Source of the DNA: Lachnoanaerobaculum sp. ICM7
GTDB lineage: Bacteria; Bacillota; Clostridia; Lachnospirales; Lachnospiraceae
NCBI RefSeq assembly: GCF_000287675.1
Contig: NZ_ALJL01000023.1
Span: 124,001-188,000, forward strand
Direction of reading: 5' to 3'
DNA: 64,000 nt
The position numbers and the translations under genes were made by a program. Shown here piece by piece: positions 16,222-24,281 of the stretch (the first letter of the stretch is position 1; each line of letters begins with the position of its first letter). The notes under the pieces were generated by a model. That model was given only the letters and a program-made list of their open reading frames with translations, was not told the origin of the DNA and searched no databases.

Positions 16222-16243
16222 TGGCTTTATTACCATATAGTGT
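16198..16243 (-). promoter_or_regulatory. Paired NrdR boxes upstream of nrdD
   Basis: Box 1, ACACAATATATTGTGC (16198-16213), matches the NrdR consensus (acaCwAtATaTwGtgt) at all core positions. Box 2 (16228-16243) ends CATATAGTGT, matching the right half. The centres are 30 bp apart, about three helical turns, as known for NrdR operators. NrdR represses ribonucleotide reductase genes when dATP/ATP is high. No nrdR gene lies in this window. Confidence 0.8.
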
Positions 16244-16360
16244 AAGCGTACATATGTGCATATCAGAGAAAATTTTGTAAAATTTGCAAAAAAAATTTCA
16301 TCTGTGTTATTATTAACCTAAAATCAATATATAGATAATATATTTTTAGAAAGGGTAATT

Positions 16361-17299
16361 ATGTCAGAAAATGTAAAATGGCCCGGACCTGCAGGACTTA
16401 TTCCTGTAACCAGCGGTAAGGCGGAAGATGCAAATGTGCACAACAGAAACTATTTAAATAATATTCTTGTGGAGATGAGAATAATAGATGCAATACTTCC
16501 CGATAAGCATAAAAAAATATTTGGGACGGAATTTGACTCTCCTATAATGATGCCTGCGTTTTCTCATTTAAATAAGGTCGGCAAGGACGGCAAAAAGCCT
16601 ATGCTTGAATATGCAAAGGCTGCAAAGGCATTAAATATACTCAATTGGGTAGGTATGGAGCCTGATGATGAATTCAAAGAAATAGCGGATATAGGAGCCA
16701 AGACAGTAAGAATAATAAAACCTTTTGCCGACCATGATATTATCTTTGAACAGATAGAGTTTGCAAAAAAATGCGGTGCTGTTGCGGTAGGTGTGGATAT
16801 TGACCATGTTCCGGGAACGGACGGGAAATATGATATAGTTGACGGAATAGCCTTGGGCCCGGTTACTCAAAGCGATTTGTCAGAATATGCAAAATTTGCA
16901 AAAATACCTTTTGTAGCAAAAGGAGTTTTATCGGTTCAAGACGCCGTAAAGGCAAAGCAGGCAGGTTGCAGTGCTATAGTGGTATCTCACCACCACGGTC
17001 GCATTCCTTTCGGTATACCGCCAATTATGATACTTCCCGATATAAAAACGGAGGTAAGCTGTATAGAGATATTTGTAGACTGTTCAATGGATACAGGATA
17101 TGATGCCTACAAGGCTTTGGCGCTTGGTGCAGATGCCGTATCTGTCGGCAGGGGAATACTTTCTCCACTTTTAAAGGAAGGTGAAAGCGGTGTTATTGAA
17201 AAAATAAAAAGAATGAATGAAGAGCTTTCTGAGCTTATGATGTATACAGGTGTGAAAGATACAAACTCATTTGATCCTTCTGTTTTATACATAAGATAA
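16361..17299 (+). CDS. FMN-dependent alpha-hydroxyacid oxidase/dehydrogenase-like protein
   Basis: 312-aa TIM-barrel flavoprotein of the lactate oxidase/glycolate oxidase family (FMN_dh), shorter than the usual 350-380 aa at the N-terminus. Visible family features are SPIMMPAFSHLN (normally a P-x-x-x-H/A-x-x flavin loop), GVDIDHVPG, FVAKGVLSVQDAVKA (the K-G of the flavin site), SAIVVSHHHGR in place of the usual S-N-H-G-G-R, and ALGADAVSVGRGIL at the phosphate site. The catalytic His and Arg of that loop appear kept but neighbours differ, so the substrate may not be lactate. Monocistronic: Shine-Dalgarno AGAAAGGG, terminator after. Divergent from nrdD. Confidence 0.85.
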   Translation: MSENVKWPGPAGLIPVTSGKAEDANVHNRNYLNNILVEMRIIDAILPDKHKKIFGTEFDSPIMMPAFSHLNKVGKDGKKPMLEYAKAAKALNILNWVGMEPDDEFKEIADIGAKTVRIIKPFADHDIIFEQIEFAKKCGAVAVGVDIDHVPGTDGKYDIVDGIALGPVTQSDLSEYAKFAKIPFVAKGVLSVQDAVKAKQAGCSAIVVSHHHGRIPFGIPPIMILPDIKTEVSCIEIFVDCSMDTGYDAYKALALGADAVSVGRGILSPLLKEGESGVIEKIKRMNEELSELMMYTGVKDTNSFDPSVLYIR

Positions 17300-17305
17300 A
17301 TATAC

Positions 17306-17350
17306 AGGCTTTATTTTTCAATATTTTATATTGAGAAATAAAGCCTTTTA
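17306..17350 (+). terminator. Terminator after the FMN enzyme gene
   Basis: Long 18-bp stem with one mismatch, AGGCTTTATTTTTCAATA (17306-17323) / TATTGAGAAATAAAGCCT (17329-17346), then TTTTAATTT. Confidence 0.85.
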
Positions 17351-17375
17351 ATTTGAAACTCATTTTCATTTTCTC

Positions 17376-17404
17376 TTGACATATACCTCTCTCTTTTATA
17401 TTCT
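17376..17404 (+). promoter_or_regulatory. Promoter of the peptide/nickel-family ABC operon
   Basis: -35 TTGACA (17376-17381), 17-bp spacer, -10 TATTCT (17399-17404), about 60 bp before the first gene. Confidence 0.7.
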
Positions 17405-17463
17405 ATTATCATGTTTACAGCTTTGCTTAAACAAATAAATTTTACCTTTTCTTGGTGGAAACA

Positions 17464-18414
17464 TTGTTTAAATATATTTTAAAAAGATTATTATCATTAA
17501 TTCCTATACTTATAGGCATAAGCTTCATATCCTTTGCGCTTATATACTTTACAGGCGGCGATGCGGTGGCTGTAAGATATGAAGCCATAGGCGGAGTACT
17601 TTCTCCGGAACTTATAAATCAAAAGAGGGAGGAACTGGGTTTAAACCGTCCCTTTATTATTCAATACTTAAGCTGGCTTTTGGGTGTAATTCAAGGTGAT
17701 ATGGGTATCAGCTATGTGTCGGGAAAGCCGGTATTCGGCTATATCTTTTCTAAACTTCCGAATACTCTCTTACTCAGTGTAAGCTCTTTGCTCACTACCC
17801 TAATTATCTCCCTGCCGCTTGGTATACTTTCAGCGGTAAAGAAAAACTCTGTATTTGACAATATTATAAAAGCCCTGTCATTTGTAGGCAATTCTCTGCC
17901 AAACTTTTTTGTGGCGCTTGTGCTTTCATATATTTTTGCATTACAGCTAAAACTTCTGCCGGTAATCTCACAGGGAACAAGCATAAAAAGTCTGATACTT
18001 CCCACACTTACTCTTGCACTGGCGATGAGCGCAAAGTATATAAGACAGATCCGTGCACTCATTGTGTCGGAGCTGTCAAAGCCTTATGTGACCGGAGCAA
18101 GAGCAAGAGGTATAAAAGAAAACACAATCATATTCTTTAATGTACTAAGGCTTACATCTCTCACTCTGATAACATTAATGTCACTCAGTTTCGGCAGTCT
18201 TCTTGGTGGAAGCTCCATAGTTGAGAGTATTTTCATGTGGGACGGAATAGGAAAGCTGGCTATTGAATCTATAAATTTACGTGACTATCCTGTGATTTTG
18301 GCATATGTACTGTGGATGGCATTTATATATGTATTTATAAATTTAATGTCGGATATTTCATATTATTTCTTGGATCCGAGACTTAGAATCGGAGGTGGAA
18401 AATATGCGAACTAA
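17464..18414 (+). CDS. ABC transporter permease, DppB/NikB type
   Basis: First membrane subunit (316 aa) of a five-gene peptide/opine/nickel-family importer. It starts MFKYILKRLLSLIPILIGIS, a hallmark DppB N-terminus, and carries ELGLNRPFIIQYLSWL and the permease loop ARARGIKENTIIFFNVLR (EAA motif). The open frame reaches back to a TTG at 17452, but the TTG at 17464 has GGTGGA at good spacing and gives the standard N-terminus. Ends with the normal family tail (YYFLDPRLRIGG). The following permease overlaps by 11 bp. Substrate undecided between oligopeptide and nickel/metallophore. Confidence 0.9.
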   Translation: MFKYILKRLLSLIPILIGISFISFALIYFTGGDAVAVRYEAIGGVLSPELINQKREELGLNRPFIIQYLSWLLGVIQGDMGISYVSGKPVFGYIFSKLPNTLLLSVSSLLTTLIISLPLGILSAVKKNSVFDNIIKALSFVGNSLPNFFVALVLSYIFALQLKLLPVISQGTSIKSLILPTLTLALAMSAKYIRQIRALIVSELSKPYVTGARARGIKENTIIFFNVLRLTSLTLITLMSLSFGSLLGGSSIVESIFMWDGIGKLAIESINLRDYPVILAYVLWMAFIYVFINLMSDISYYFLDPRLRIGGGKYAN

Positions 18415-19198
18415 AAAATTAATCTTTCCGTCTTTTTTGGTGATTGCACTGCTTATATTTGCATTCTTTTCTCCAATGCTTACACCATTTGATATTACAG
18501 AGCAAAACCTGATGACGGCAAAATCTCCCCCATCCTTTCCTCATATAATGGGAACGGATATATATGGCAGAGATATGTTTTCAAGGGTGATTGCCGCATC
18601 AAGGATCAGTATATTTTCAGCTTTGGCTGTAGTACTTTTGATGGCTGTTATAGGTGTTGTAATAGGGATATTTTGCGGATACCTTGGAGGGATTGCAGAC
18701 ACTTTGCTTATGCGTCTGTCCGATATATTTTTGGCATTCCCGGGTCTTGTACTTGCAATTGCCACTGCCGGACTTTTTAAAAACGGTATATTCGGCGCAA
18801 TAATAGCTCTCGCCTCCGTGGGTTGGCCAAGATATGCAAGGCTATCAAGAGGTCTGGTGCTTTCCGTTAAAACCTCTACATACATAAATGCCGCTAAAAT
18901 AAGCGGTAGCAATACAATACAGATAGTATTTACAGAAATACTTCCGAATATTATAGGGCCGATAGTAGTGACCTCAAGCCTTGATATAGGTACAAGCCTT
19001 ATGGAAATGGCTGCACTGTCATTTTTGGGACTTGGCGCCACCCCTCCCACTCCTGAATGGGGAAGCATGATAAGTGAAAGCAGGAGTTTGCTTCAACTAA
19101 CTCCATGGATCACACTTTCACCGGGAATTGCTATCTTTATCACAGTCTCTATATTCAATATATTCGGTGAATCGCTTAGAGATTACTTCAACGTATAA
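18404..19198 (+). CDS. ABC transporter permease, DppC/NikC type
   Basis: Second membrane subunit (264 aa). It starts MRTKKLIFPSFLVIALLIF and has the conserved post-helix segment HIMGTDIYGRDMFSRVIAAS found in DppC/OppC/NikC proteins, and an EAA-like loop AAKISGSNTIQIVFTEILPN followed by LGLGATPPTPEWGSMISE. The ATG at 18404 is chosen because GGAGGTG lies about 7 bp upstream; an in-frame GTG at 18395 is inside that Shine-Dalgarno. Pairs with the preceding permease. Confidence 0.92.
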   Translation: MRTKKLIFPSFLVIALLIFAFFSPMLTPFDITEQNLMTAKSPPSFPHIMGTDIYGRDMFSRVIAASRISIFSALAVVLLMAVIGVVIGIFCGYLGGIADTLLMRLSDIFLAFPGLVLAIATAGLFKNGIFGAIIALASVGWPRYARLSRGLVLSVKTSTYINAAKISGSNTIQIVFTEILPNIIGPIVVTSSLDIGTSLMEMAALSFLGLGATPPTPEWGSMISESRSLLQLTPWITLSPGIAIFITVSIFNIFGESLRDYFNV

Positions 19199-19284
19199 GT
19201 CAATGTACTTTTGAAATTATTAAACAATACATAAACAGTTAAACATATGTTTATCCGTAAATATATAAAGGAGTTTTTACATAC

Positions 19285-20865
19285 ATGAAAAAACAAATAA
19301 AATCACTTTCTGTTGCCTTTGCGGCAACACTACTTTTGGGAGCATGTGCCTCTCCTTCAAAGACCGCAAATGAGAGCTCTGCAAATACTGAAACCTCTTC
19401 AGTTTCAGTCGGTACTTCAGATACTGCAAAGACTCTTGTATACGGCACCGGCAGTTACGGTGTAGGTATGTCGGATGCAGGTCTTAATCCACATGAGGAC
19501 TACTCAGGCTGGAGCTGTGTAAAATATGGTGTCGGTGAGACTTTGTTCAGATTAAATGAAGATATAGAACTTGTACCTTGGCTTGCCGACTCTTATAAGT
19601 TTGTAGATGACAATACTCTTGAAGTTGTAATCAAAGACGGCATCAATTTTTCATCAGGCAGAAAGCTTGATGCAGCCGCTGCAAAAGAATGCTTTGAAGA
19701 TTTGATAGCCGTTCATGACAGAGCTCCAAAGGATATGAAGATACAGGAAATAAAGGCAGACGGTCAAACAATTACATTTGTGACTACAGAGCCTAATCCT
19801 GCTCTTTTAAATTTCCTTGCGGAACCTTATACCGCAATTATAGATATGCAGGCAGGTGTGGATGCAAGCAAAAATGTTTCGGGTACAGGTCCTTACAAGG
19901 CAACTGCAGTGTCTGACAGTGAAATAAGCCTTGTATCAAGAGATGACTACTGGGGCGGTGAAGTCTCAAAGAAAAACATCACCGTAAAGTCTATCACAGA
20001 CGGTGACACATTGACTATGGGACTTCAATCTGGAGAACTTGATGCAACCTCCGGACTTCCTTATGCAAGTTATCCGCTTTTTGAGAATGACAATTATAAT
20101 ATAAACTCTGTGGCTACAAGCAGAGCATTCTTCCTGCAGTTAAACTTTGACAATAAGCTTCTTACAGATAAAAATATCAGATATGCCATAGCTATGGCCA
20201 TTGATAAGGAGGGCTTTGTAAATGTTTTACTTGGAGGTCATGGAAAGGTTGCAAACGGCCCGTTCCCTATGAAAGACGGCGAAGTCTCAAGCTATGGTTT
20301 TTCACCTGATAAGTCAAAGAAGTTACTTGCAAATGCAGGCTGGAGCGACAGTGATAATGACGGCTATGTAGATAAGGACGGCAAAAATTTAGAACTTAAC
20401 TACATCACATATCCTGGAAGAACCGAGCTTCCTATACTTGCACAAAGTATACAGGCAAACTTAAAGGATATAGGTATCAAGCTTAATATAAACAGTACTG
20501 AGAATTATCTTGAGGTAATTAAGGATAGCACTACCTGGGATATCTTCGGCAGTGCTATGGTTACAAATCCTACCGGAAACAAAGGGTATTTCTTTGATAT
20601 GACTTCTCTTACCGAGTCACCAAAGAACAGAGGACATTACTCAAATGCCGAACTTGACGAACTTGCCAAAACTCTTTCAGCAACATTTGAAAATGAGAAA
20701 CGTGAAGAGATAGCAAAAAATATGAGTGATATTTTAGTGGATGATTGCGGTTTTATATTTGTTTCACACTTACAAATGAGTCTTGTAAGCAAGAAAAATA
20801 TTAAAGGTCTTACTCCTATGCCAAGTGACTATTATGAATTCAGCAAGGATCTGGTAATCGAATAA
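19285..20865 (+). CDS. Peptide/nickel-family substrate-binding lipoprotein
   Basis: Extracytoplasmic binding protein (526 aa, SBP_bac_5 family). Lipoprotein signal with lipobox LGAC at residues 18-21 (Cys21), then a Ser/Thr-rich linker. The mature part begins with DAGLNPHEDYSGWSCVKYGV and continues ETLFRL, WLADSYKFVDDNTLEVVIKD and ISGTGPYK-like VSGTGPYKA, the usual family order. The N-P-H ... W region is nearer to nickel/metallophore-type (NikA/CntA-like) than to classical DppA proteins, by my reading, but this is weak. Third gene of the operon; 86 bp separate it from the permeases. Its stop overlaps the next ATG by 1 bp. Confidence 0.9.
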   Translation: MKKQIKSLSVAFAATLLLGACASPSKTANESSANTETSSVSVGTSDTAKTLVYGTGSYGVGMSDAGLNPHEDYSGWSCVKYGVGETLFRLNEDIELVPWLADSYKFVDDNTLEVVIKDGINFSSGRKLDAAAAKECFEDLIAVHDRAPKDMKIQEIKADGQTITFVTTEPNPALLNFLAEPYTAIIDMQAGVDASKNVSGTGPYKATAVSDSEISLVSRDDYWGGEVSKKNITVKSITDGDTLTMGLQSGELDATSGLPYASYPLFENDNYNINSVATSRAFFLQLNFDNKLLTDKNIRYAIAMAIDKEGFVNVLLGGHGKVANGPFPMKDGEVSSYGFSPDKSKKLLANAGWSDSDNDGYVDKDGKNLELNYITYPGRTELPILAQSIQANLKDIGIKLNINSTENYLEVIKDSTTWDIFGSAMVTNPTGNKGYFFDMTSLTESPKNRGHYSNAELDELAKTLSATFENEKREEIAKNMSDILVDDCGFIFVSHLQMSLVSKKNIKGLTPMPSDYYEFSKDLVIE

Positions 20866-21629
20866 TGAAAGAACTTTTGAAATTTGAGAAAATAAATATT
20901 TCATATGAAAAAAGACAGATTTTATATGATCTTTCATTTTCTCTAAATTCAGGTGAAATTCTGGGTATAGTCGGAAACAGCGGTTGTGGAAAATCCACAT
21001 TGCTAAAAAGTATTATGGGGCTTTCAGGCCCCAAGGTACTTACCGGAAATATGATTTTTGAGAACACAGACCTTTTATCACTTAATGCTTCTGAAATGCG
21101 AAAGATTCGTGGCAATCGTATAAGTATGGTTTTTCAGGAATCCGGTATTCACACCAATCCTTTAAAAACTATAGGTGACACTGTTTTTGAAAGTATGAAG
21201 GCGCATAGACAGATTTCAAAAGAAGAAGCTCTTGATATTGCAACAGGCATTTTTGAAAACCTCTCATTACCCGACCCGAAAAGGATTTTAAGAGCTTACC
21301 CATTTGAGCTTTCAGGAGGTATGAATCAAAGAGTTGGTATAGCACTTGCCATGTTAAACAATCCTTCTTTAATTTTAGCCGATGAGCCTACAAGTGCACT
21401 TGATCCTATAGTGGCAGTGCAGATTGTAAACGAGCTGAAATCACTGCGTGAAAAATACAATACCGCTGTTATACTTGTAACCCATAATATAAAAATAGCA
21501 AGAAGTATCACTGACAGTATATTGGTATTAAATAACGGTAAAACGGTTGATTACGGAAAAACATGTGAAGTACTCTCCTCTCCTAAAAGCGATTTCACAA
21601 AGGAGCTGATATTTTCCGCTTTCGGTTAG
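20865..21629 (+). CDS. ABC transporter ATP-binding protein, DppD/NikD type
   Basis: First of two ATPases (254 aa). Walker A GNSGCGKST, ABC signature LSGGMNQRVGIALAML, Walker B SLILADEPTSALD and H-loop ILVTHNIKIAR are complete. The start ATG shares one base with the binding-protein stop (TAATGA), so translation is coupled. It lacks most of the roughly 70-residue oligopeptide C-terminal extension seen in longer DppD proteins, which is more like NikD length. Cytoplasmic, pairs with the ATPase that follows. Confidence 0.92.
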   Translation: MKELLKFEKINISYEKRQILYDLSFSLNSGEILGIVGNSGCGKSTLLKSIMGLSGPKVLTGNMIFENTDLLSLNASEMRKIRGNRISMVFQESGIHTNPLKTIGDTVFESMKAHRQISKEEALDIATGIFENLSLPDPKRILRAYPFELSGGMNQRVGIALAMLNNPSLILADEPTSALDPIVAVQIVNELKSLREKYNTAVILVTHNIKIARSITDSILVLNNGKTVDYGKTCEVLSSPKSDFTKELIFSAFG

Positions 21630-21654
21630 GATATCTCTTTATTTCGGAGTATAT

Positions 21655-22407
21655 ATGAATGATATTTTAATTATAAATAATCTTACGAAGCAATTTGACG
21701 GCGAGACAAAGCCAAGTATTGAAAATATTAATCTTACATTAAAATCAGGACGCTGTCTTGGTGTTGTAGGTGAGAGCGGGTCGGGAAAAAGTACTCTTGC
21801 AAGAGCAATTACCGGTCTGATAACGGTAACGTCCGGAGAAGTGATATTTGACGGTAAATGTATCAGCAAATTTTCTCCATCACAGTACAGGATGATATAT
21901 AAGGATCTTCAAATGATTTTTCAGCTTCCTAGAGAAAGCTTTAATCCGATACGAAGCCTTGGCGAGAGCATAGTTTTAAATTTAAAAAACTTCGGTTTTA
22001 GAGGCAATTATAAAAACAAAGCAGTTTCACTTTTGAACCGCTGCGGTCTTGATTCTTCTTTCTATAATAAATATCCCGGTGAGGTAAGCGGAGGTGAATG
22101 TCAAAGGGCTGCTATTGCCAGAGCTATCGCCTGTTCTCCGAAACTTCTTATATGTGATGAGGCAACCTCGGCACTTGACATGATAGTTCAAAGAAAAATA
22201 ATATCACTACTGGGTGAACTGAAGGATGAATTGGGAATGGCAATACTCTTTATATGCCATGATATATCTTTGGTTCATTATATGTGTGATGATGTAGCCG
22301 TAATGAAAGATGGGCATATCGTGGAAAAAGATGTAACAAGCAGAATAATCCACCACCCGGAAAACGAATATACAAAAGCACTTATAGAAGCATCCGATAT
22401 ATACTGA
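21655..22407 (+). CDS. ABC transporter ATP-binding protein, DppF/NikE type
   Basis: Second ATPase (250 aa) and last gene of the operon. Walker A GESGSGKST, the Q-loop region LQMIFQLPRESFNPIRSLGE, signature VSGGECQRAAIARAIA, Walker B LLICDEATSALD, H-loop ILFICHDISLV. The short length, without a C-terminal oligopeptide domain, again favours the nickel-type branch, but substrate remains open. The terminator hairpin overlaps its stop codon. Confidence 0.92.
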   Translation: MNDILIINNLTKQFDGETKPSIENINLTLKSGRCLGVVGESGSGKSTLARAITGLITVTSGEVIFDGKCISKFSPSQYRMIYKDLQMIFQLPRESFNPIRSLGESIVLNLKNFGFRGNYKNKAVSLLNRCGLDSSFYNKYPGEVSGGECQRAAIARAIACSPKLLICDEATSALDMIVQRKIISLLGELKDELGMAILFICHDISLVHYMCDDVAVMKDGHIVEKDVTSRIIHHPENEYTKALIEASDIY

Positions 22408-22426
22408 TATATTGGATGCTGTTTTA
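22389..22426 (+). terminator. Terminator of the ABC operon
   Basis: AGCATCC (22389-22395) / GGATGCT (22414-22420), extended by an AT-rich inner stem (ATATAT pairs), followed by GTTTTATT. The left arm lies inside the last codons of the preceding gene. Confidence 0.7.
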
Positions 22427-22459
22427 TTAATATTTAAATATTTCATATAATAAAACAGA

Positions 22460-22488
22460 TTGAATACAAATATAATTTATGCTATAAA
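22460..22488 (+). promoter_or_regulatory. Promoter of the DUF3290-DUF421 pair
   Basis: -35 TTGAAT (22460-22465), 17-bp spacer, -10 TATAAA (22483-22488) with extended TGC before it. Confidence 0.65.
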
Positions 22489-22522
22489 TTACGAATATAA
22501 TTAAAAGGAAGGCAAGTATCAT

Positions 22523-22972
22523 ATGAATTTTTATACTTTAGACTATATTATAGAGCACCAGTCTATCGGTATGATCATCAGATCCGCTTTTATCATTCTA
22601 CTCTTGGCTGTTGTTATAATCACCGGTTTTCGCTTTATGAGAGACAGAATGAAGACAAGGCTCAGAGACATTTCTATAGGTATTGCGGTTTTTACATTTA
22701 TACTTTTGGGCATCCATGTGGAAAGTTATACTAAAAATCACAAAGACTTTTCCCAGTCACATGTGCTGGTAAAATTTATAGAGAGTGTAGCTACCGATGC
22801 ACATTTATCACCTGAAGAAGTACTGGTAAATTCCACCACTTTAAAAGACGGCATTATAGTACGATATAATGACGAGGACTATACGGTGCATCTAAATAAT
22901 GACAATAACTCCTATAATTTGCAGCGTACACATGTGATAGATCATAATGTATATATAAACGGGGAGAGATAA
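22523..22972 (+). CDS. DUF3290 membrane protein
   Basis: 149-aa protein. It starts MNFYTLDYIIEHQSIGMIIR, then two helices (about 19-39 and 52-70), then a soluble C-terminal domain ending RTHVIDHNVYINGER. This is the DUF3290 (PF11694) layout. DUF3290 genes nearly always precede a DUF421 gene, as here (gap of 3 bp). Molecular function unknown; the pair is thought to act at the membrane. Shine-Dalgarno AAAGGAAGG upstream. Confidence 0.82.
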   Translation: MNFYTLDYIIEHQSIGMIIRSAFIILLLAVVIITGFRFMRDRMKTRLRDISIGIAVFTFILLGIHVESYTKNHKDFSQSHVLVKFIESVATDAHLSPEEVLVNSTTLKDGIIVRYNDEDYTVHLNNDNNSYNLQRTHVIDHNVYINGER

Positions 22973-22975
22973 TTT

Positions 22976-23614
22976 ATGAATATATATTTATTAGTCGGTA
23001 TAAAATTTATTCTGGGTATCATGGTAATGATTTTACAGATACATATACTTGGAAAGTATGAATTCTCTATAAATACTCCCCTAAACCAGATACAAAACTA
23101 TGTACTCGGTGGAATTATAGGCGGTGTTATCTATAACACTTCCATTTCCATTTTAACATTCCTTATTTTTATTTTGGTCTGGTCTTTAGTTGTTATTATC
23201 GTAAAATTACTGGTCAATATTAAGACTGTAAAGTCATTGGTAGTCGGAAATCCTGTTATCCTTATAAAAAACGGTAAGGTAAATGTTGAAAACTGCGCCA
23301 AAGTAGGAATATCTGCAGACCAGCTTATGCTGCATATACGGATGGAAGGACTCTTTTCTACAAAAGAGGTAAAGTCTGCAATAATGGAAACTAACGGTAA
23401 GCTTACCATTATAGATATGCAATCAGCTACACCTAAGTTCCCTATTATTTCAAACGGCAGAATAAACCAAGATATACTTGAGGTTATCGGACACGATGAA
23501 AAATGGTTGCTTTCTTCAATCAATGAACAGGGCATTGAAAACATACAGGATATTTTCCTCGGCGAATATGTAAACGGCGAATTGAATCTTACTATTTATC
23601 CGAAGATTGTATAA
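22976..23614 (+). CDS. DUF421 (YetF-like) membrane protein
   Basis: 212-aa protein with three N-terminal helices (about residues 4-25, 40-57 and 60-82) and a cytoplasmic C-terminal domain. Family landmarks are TPLNQIQNYVLGGIIGGVIY (the first helix hairpin), VVGNPVILIKNGKVNVENCA and MRMEGLFSTKEVKSAIMETN, then GKLTII, as in YetF/YcaP. DUF421 proteins occur with sporulation and envelope functions in Firmicutes; no precise activity is established. Co-transcribed with the DUF3290 gene. Confidence 0.88.
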   Translation: MNIYLLVGIKFILGIMVMILQIHILGKYEFSINTPLNQIQNYVLGGIIGGVIYNTSISILTFLIFILVWSLVVIIVKLLVNIKTVKSLVVGNPVILIKNGKVNVENCAKVGISADQLMLHIRMEGLFSTKEVKSAIMETNGKLTIIDMQSATPKFPIISNGRINQDILEVIGHDEKWLLSSINEQGIENIQDIFLGEYVNGELNLTIYPKIV

Positions 23615-23663
23615 TCTGTTATATAAAAAATACTTAAACAAAACTAAATACTGAATTAAAAGG

Positions 23664-23690
23664 ACCCTCCAAAACCTGGAGGGTTCTTCT
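23664..23690. terminator. Bidirectional terminator between convergent genes
   Basis: ACCCTCCA (23664-23671) / TGGAGGGT (23677-23684) with a 5-nt loop. T-rich on both sides (TCTTCTTCT on plus, CCTTTTAATT on minus). Serves DUF421 and the HD protein. Confidence 0.8.
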
Positions 23691-23691
23691 T

Positions 23692-24183
23692 CTATCTGTC
23701 TAAAAATAATGCTTTCAGATATCTTATACCGGTTTCCGTTTTGAAAACCTTTCTCATCATCTCTTCTATTGCTTCTTTTTTCAACTTCATCTCATCTGCA
23801 TTTACCAAAAAGTCGGCCTCCAGTAAAATTTGTAAATCAATACCTTCTATATCTGTATATGTATGATGATGTGCTATCATAAAGTCTATCCTGTCTACCA
23901 TAGATTTTGATATATCACTGCCTTCAAAAAATTTTCTAATCATCGGTGAAGACACCTCTTCCTGCTTCTTACCGTCCGCTTCACCATACTTTTCTCTAAG
24001 CGAAGGACAGGAGATATCATGCACTATAGCGGCTATTTCAAGTGTTTTTTGAGTATTATCATCCAGATTCTCTCCCTTTCCTATATTTCTTGCATATCCC
24101 CATACTTTTAAAAAATGATTGATATCCCGAAAGCTGCCCTTACTTTCTTTTATCATCTTCTCCATTACTTCACTTACATTCAT
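23692..24183 (-). CDS. HD-domain phosphohydrolase-like protein
   Basis: 163-aa cytoplasmic protein. The metal-binding HD motif is in AAIVHDISCPSL, with an upstream histidine in the INHFLKVWGYA helix and later histidines in FMIAHHHTYTD, followed by LLEADFLVNADEM. That is a compact HD fold of about 150 aa. Substrate unknown; HD proteins often hydrolyse nucleotides or phosphate esters. Monocistronic between a bidirectional terminator and the cysteine-type ABC operon terminator. Confidence 0.83.
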   Translation of the reverse strand: MNVSEVMEKMIKESKGSFRDINHFLKVWGYARNIGKGENLDDNTQKTLEIAAIVHDISCPSLREKYGEADGKKQEEVSSPMIRKFFEGSDISKSMVDRIDFMIAHHHTYTDIEGIDLQILLEADFLVNADEMKLKKEAIEEMMRKVFKTETGIRYLKALFLDR

Positions 24184-24244
24184 ATTACACCTCTTGCAAA
24201 TATATTTGCTTAATATTATATATTAATTTTTTACACTTATAAAT

Positions 24245-24275
24245 AAAAAACGGGCTTTTTTCCAAAAACCCGCTT
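24245..24275 (-). terminator. Terminator of the amino-acid ABC operon
   Basis: Minus-strand stem CGGGTTTTT / AAAAAGCCCG (one G-T pair) followed by TTTTTTATTT; arms at about 24251-24260 and 24263-24272. Confidence 0.8.
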
Positions 24276-24281
24276 TAATCC

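Noticed and set aside
17452-17463. Start of the first peptide/nickel permease at the upstream TTG
   Set aside because: No ribosome site there; the TTG at 17464 has GGTGGA and gives the family-standard N-terminus.
24004-24180. HD protein as a (p)ppGpp hydrolase
   Set aside because: Lacks the long conserved RelA/SpoT-type HD region; only a generic compact HD fold is visible.
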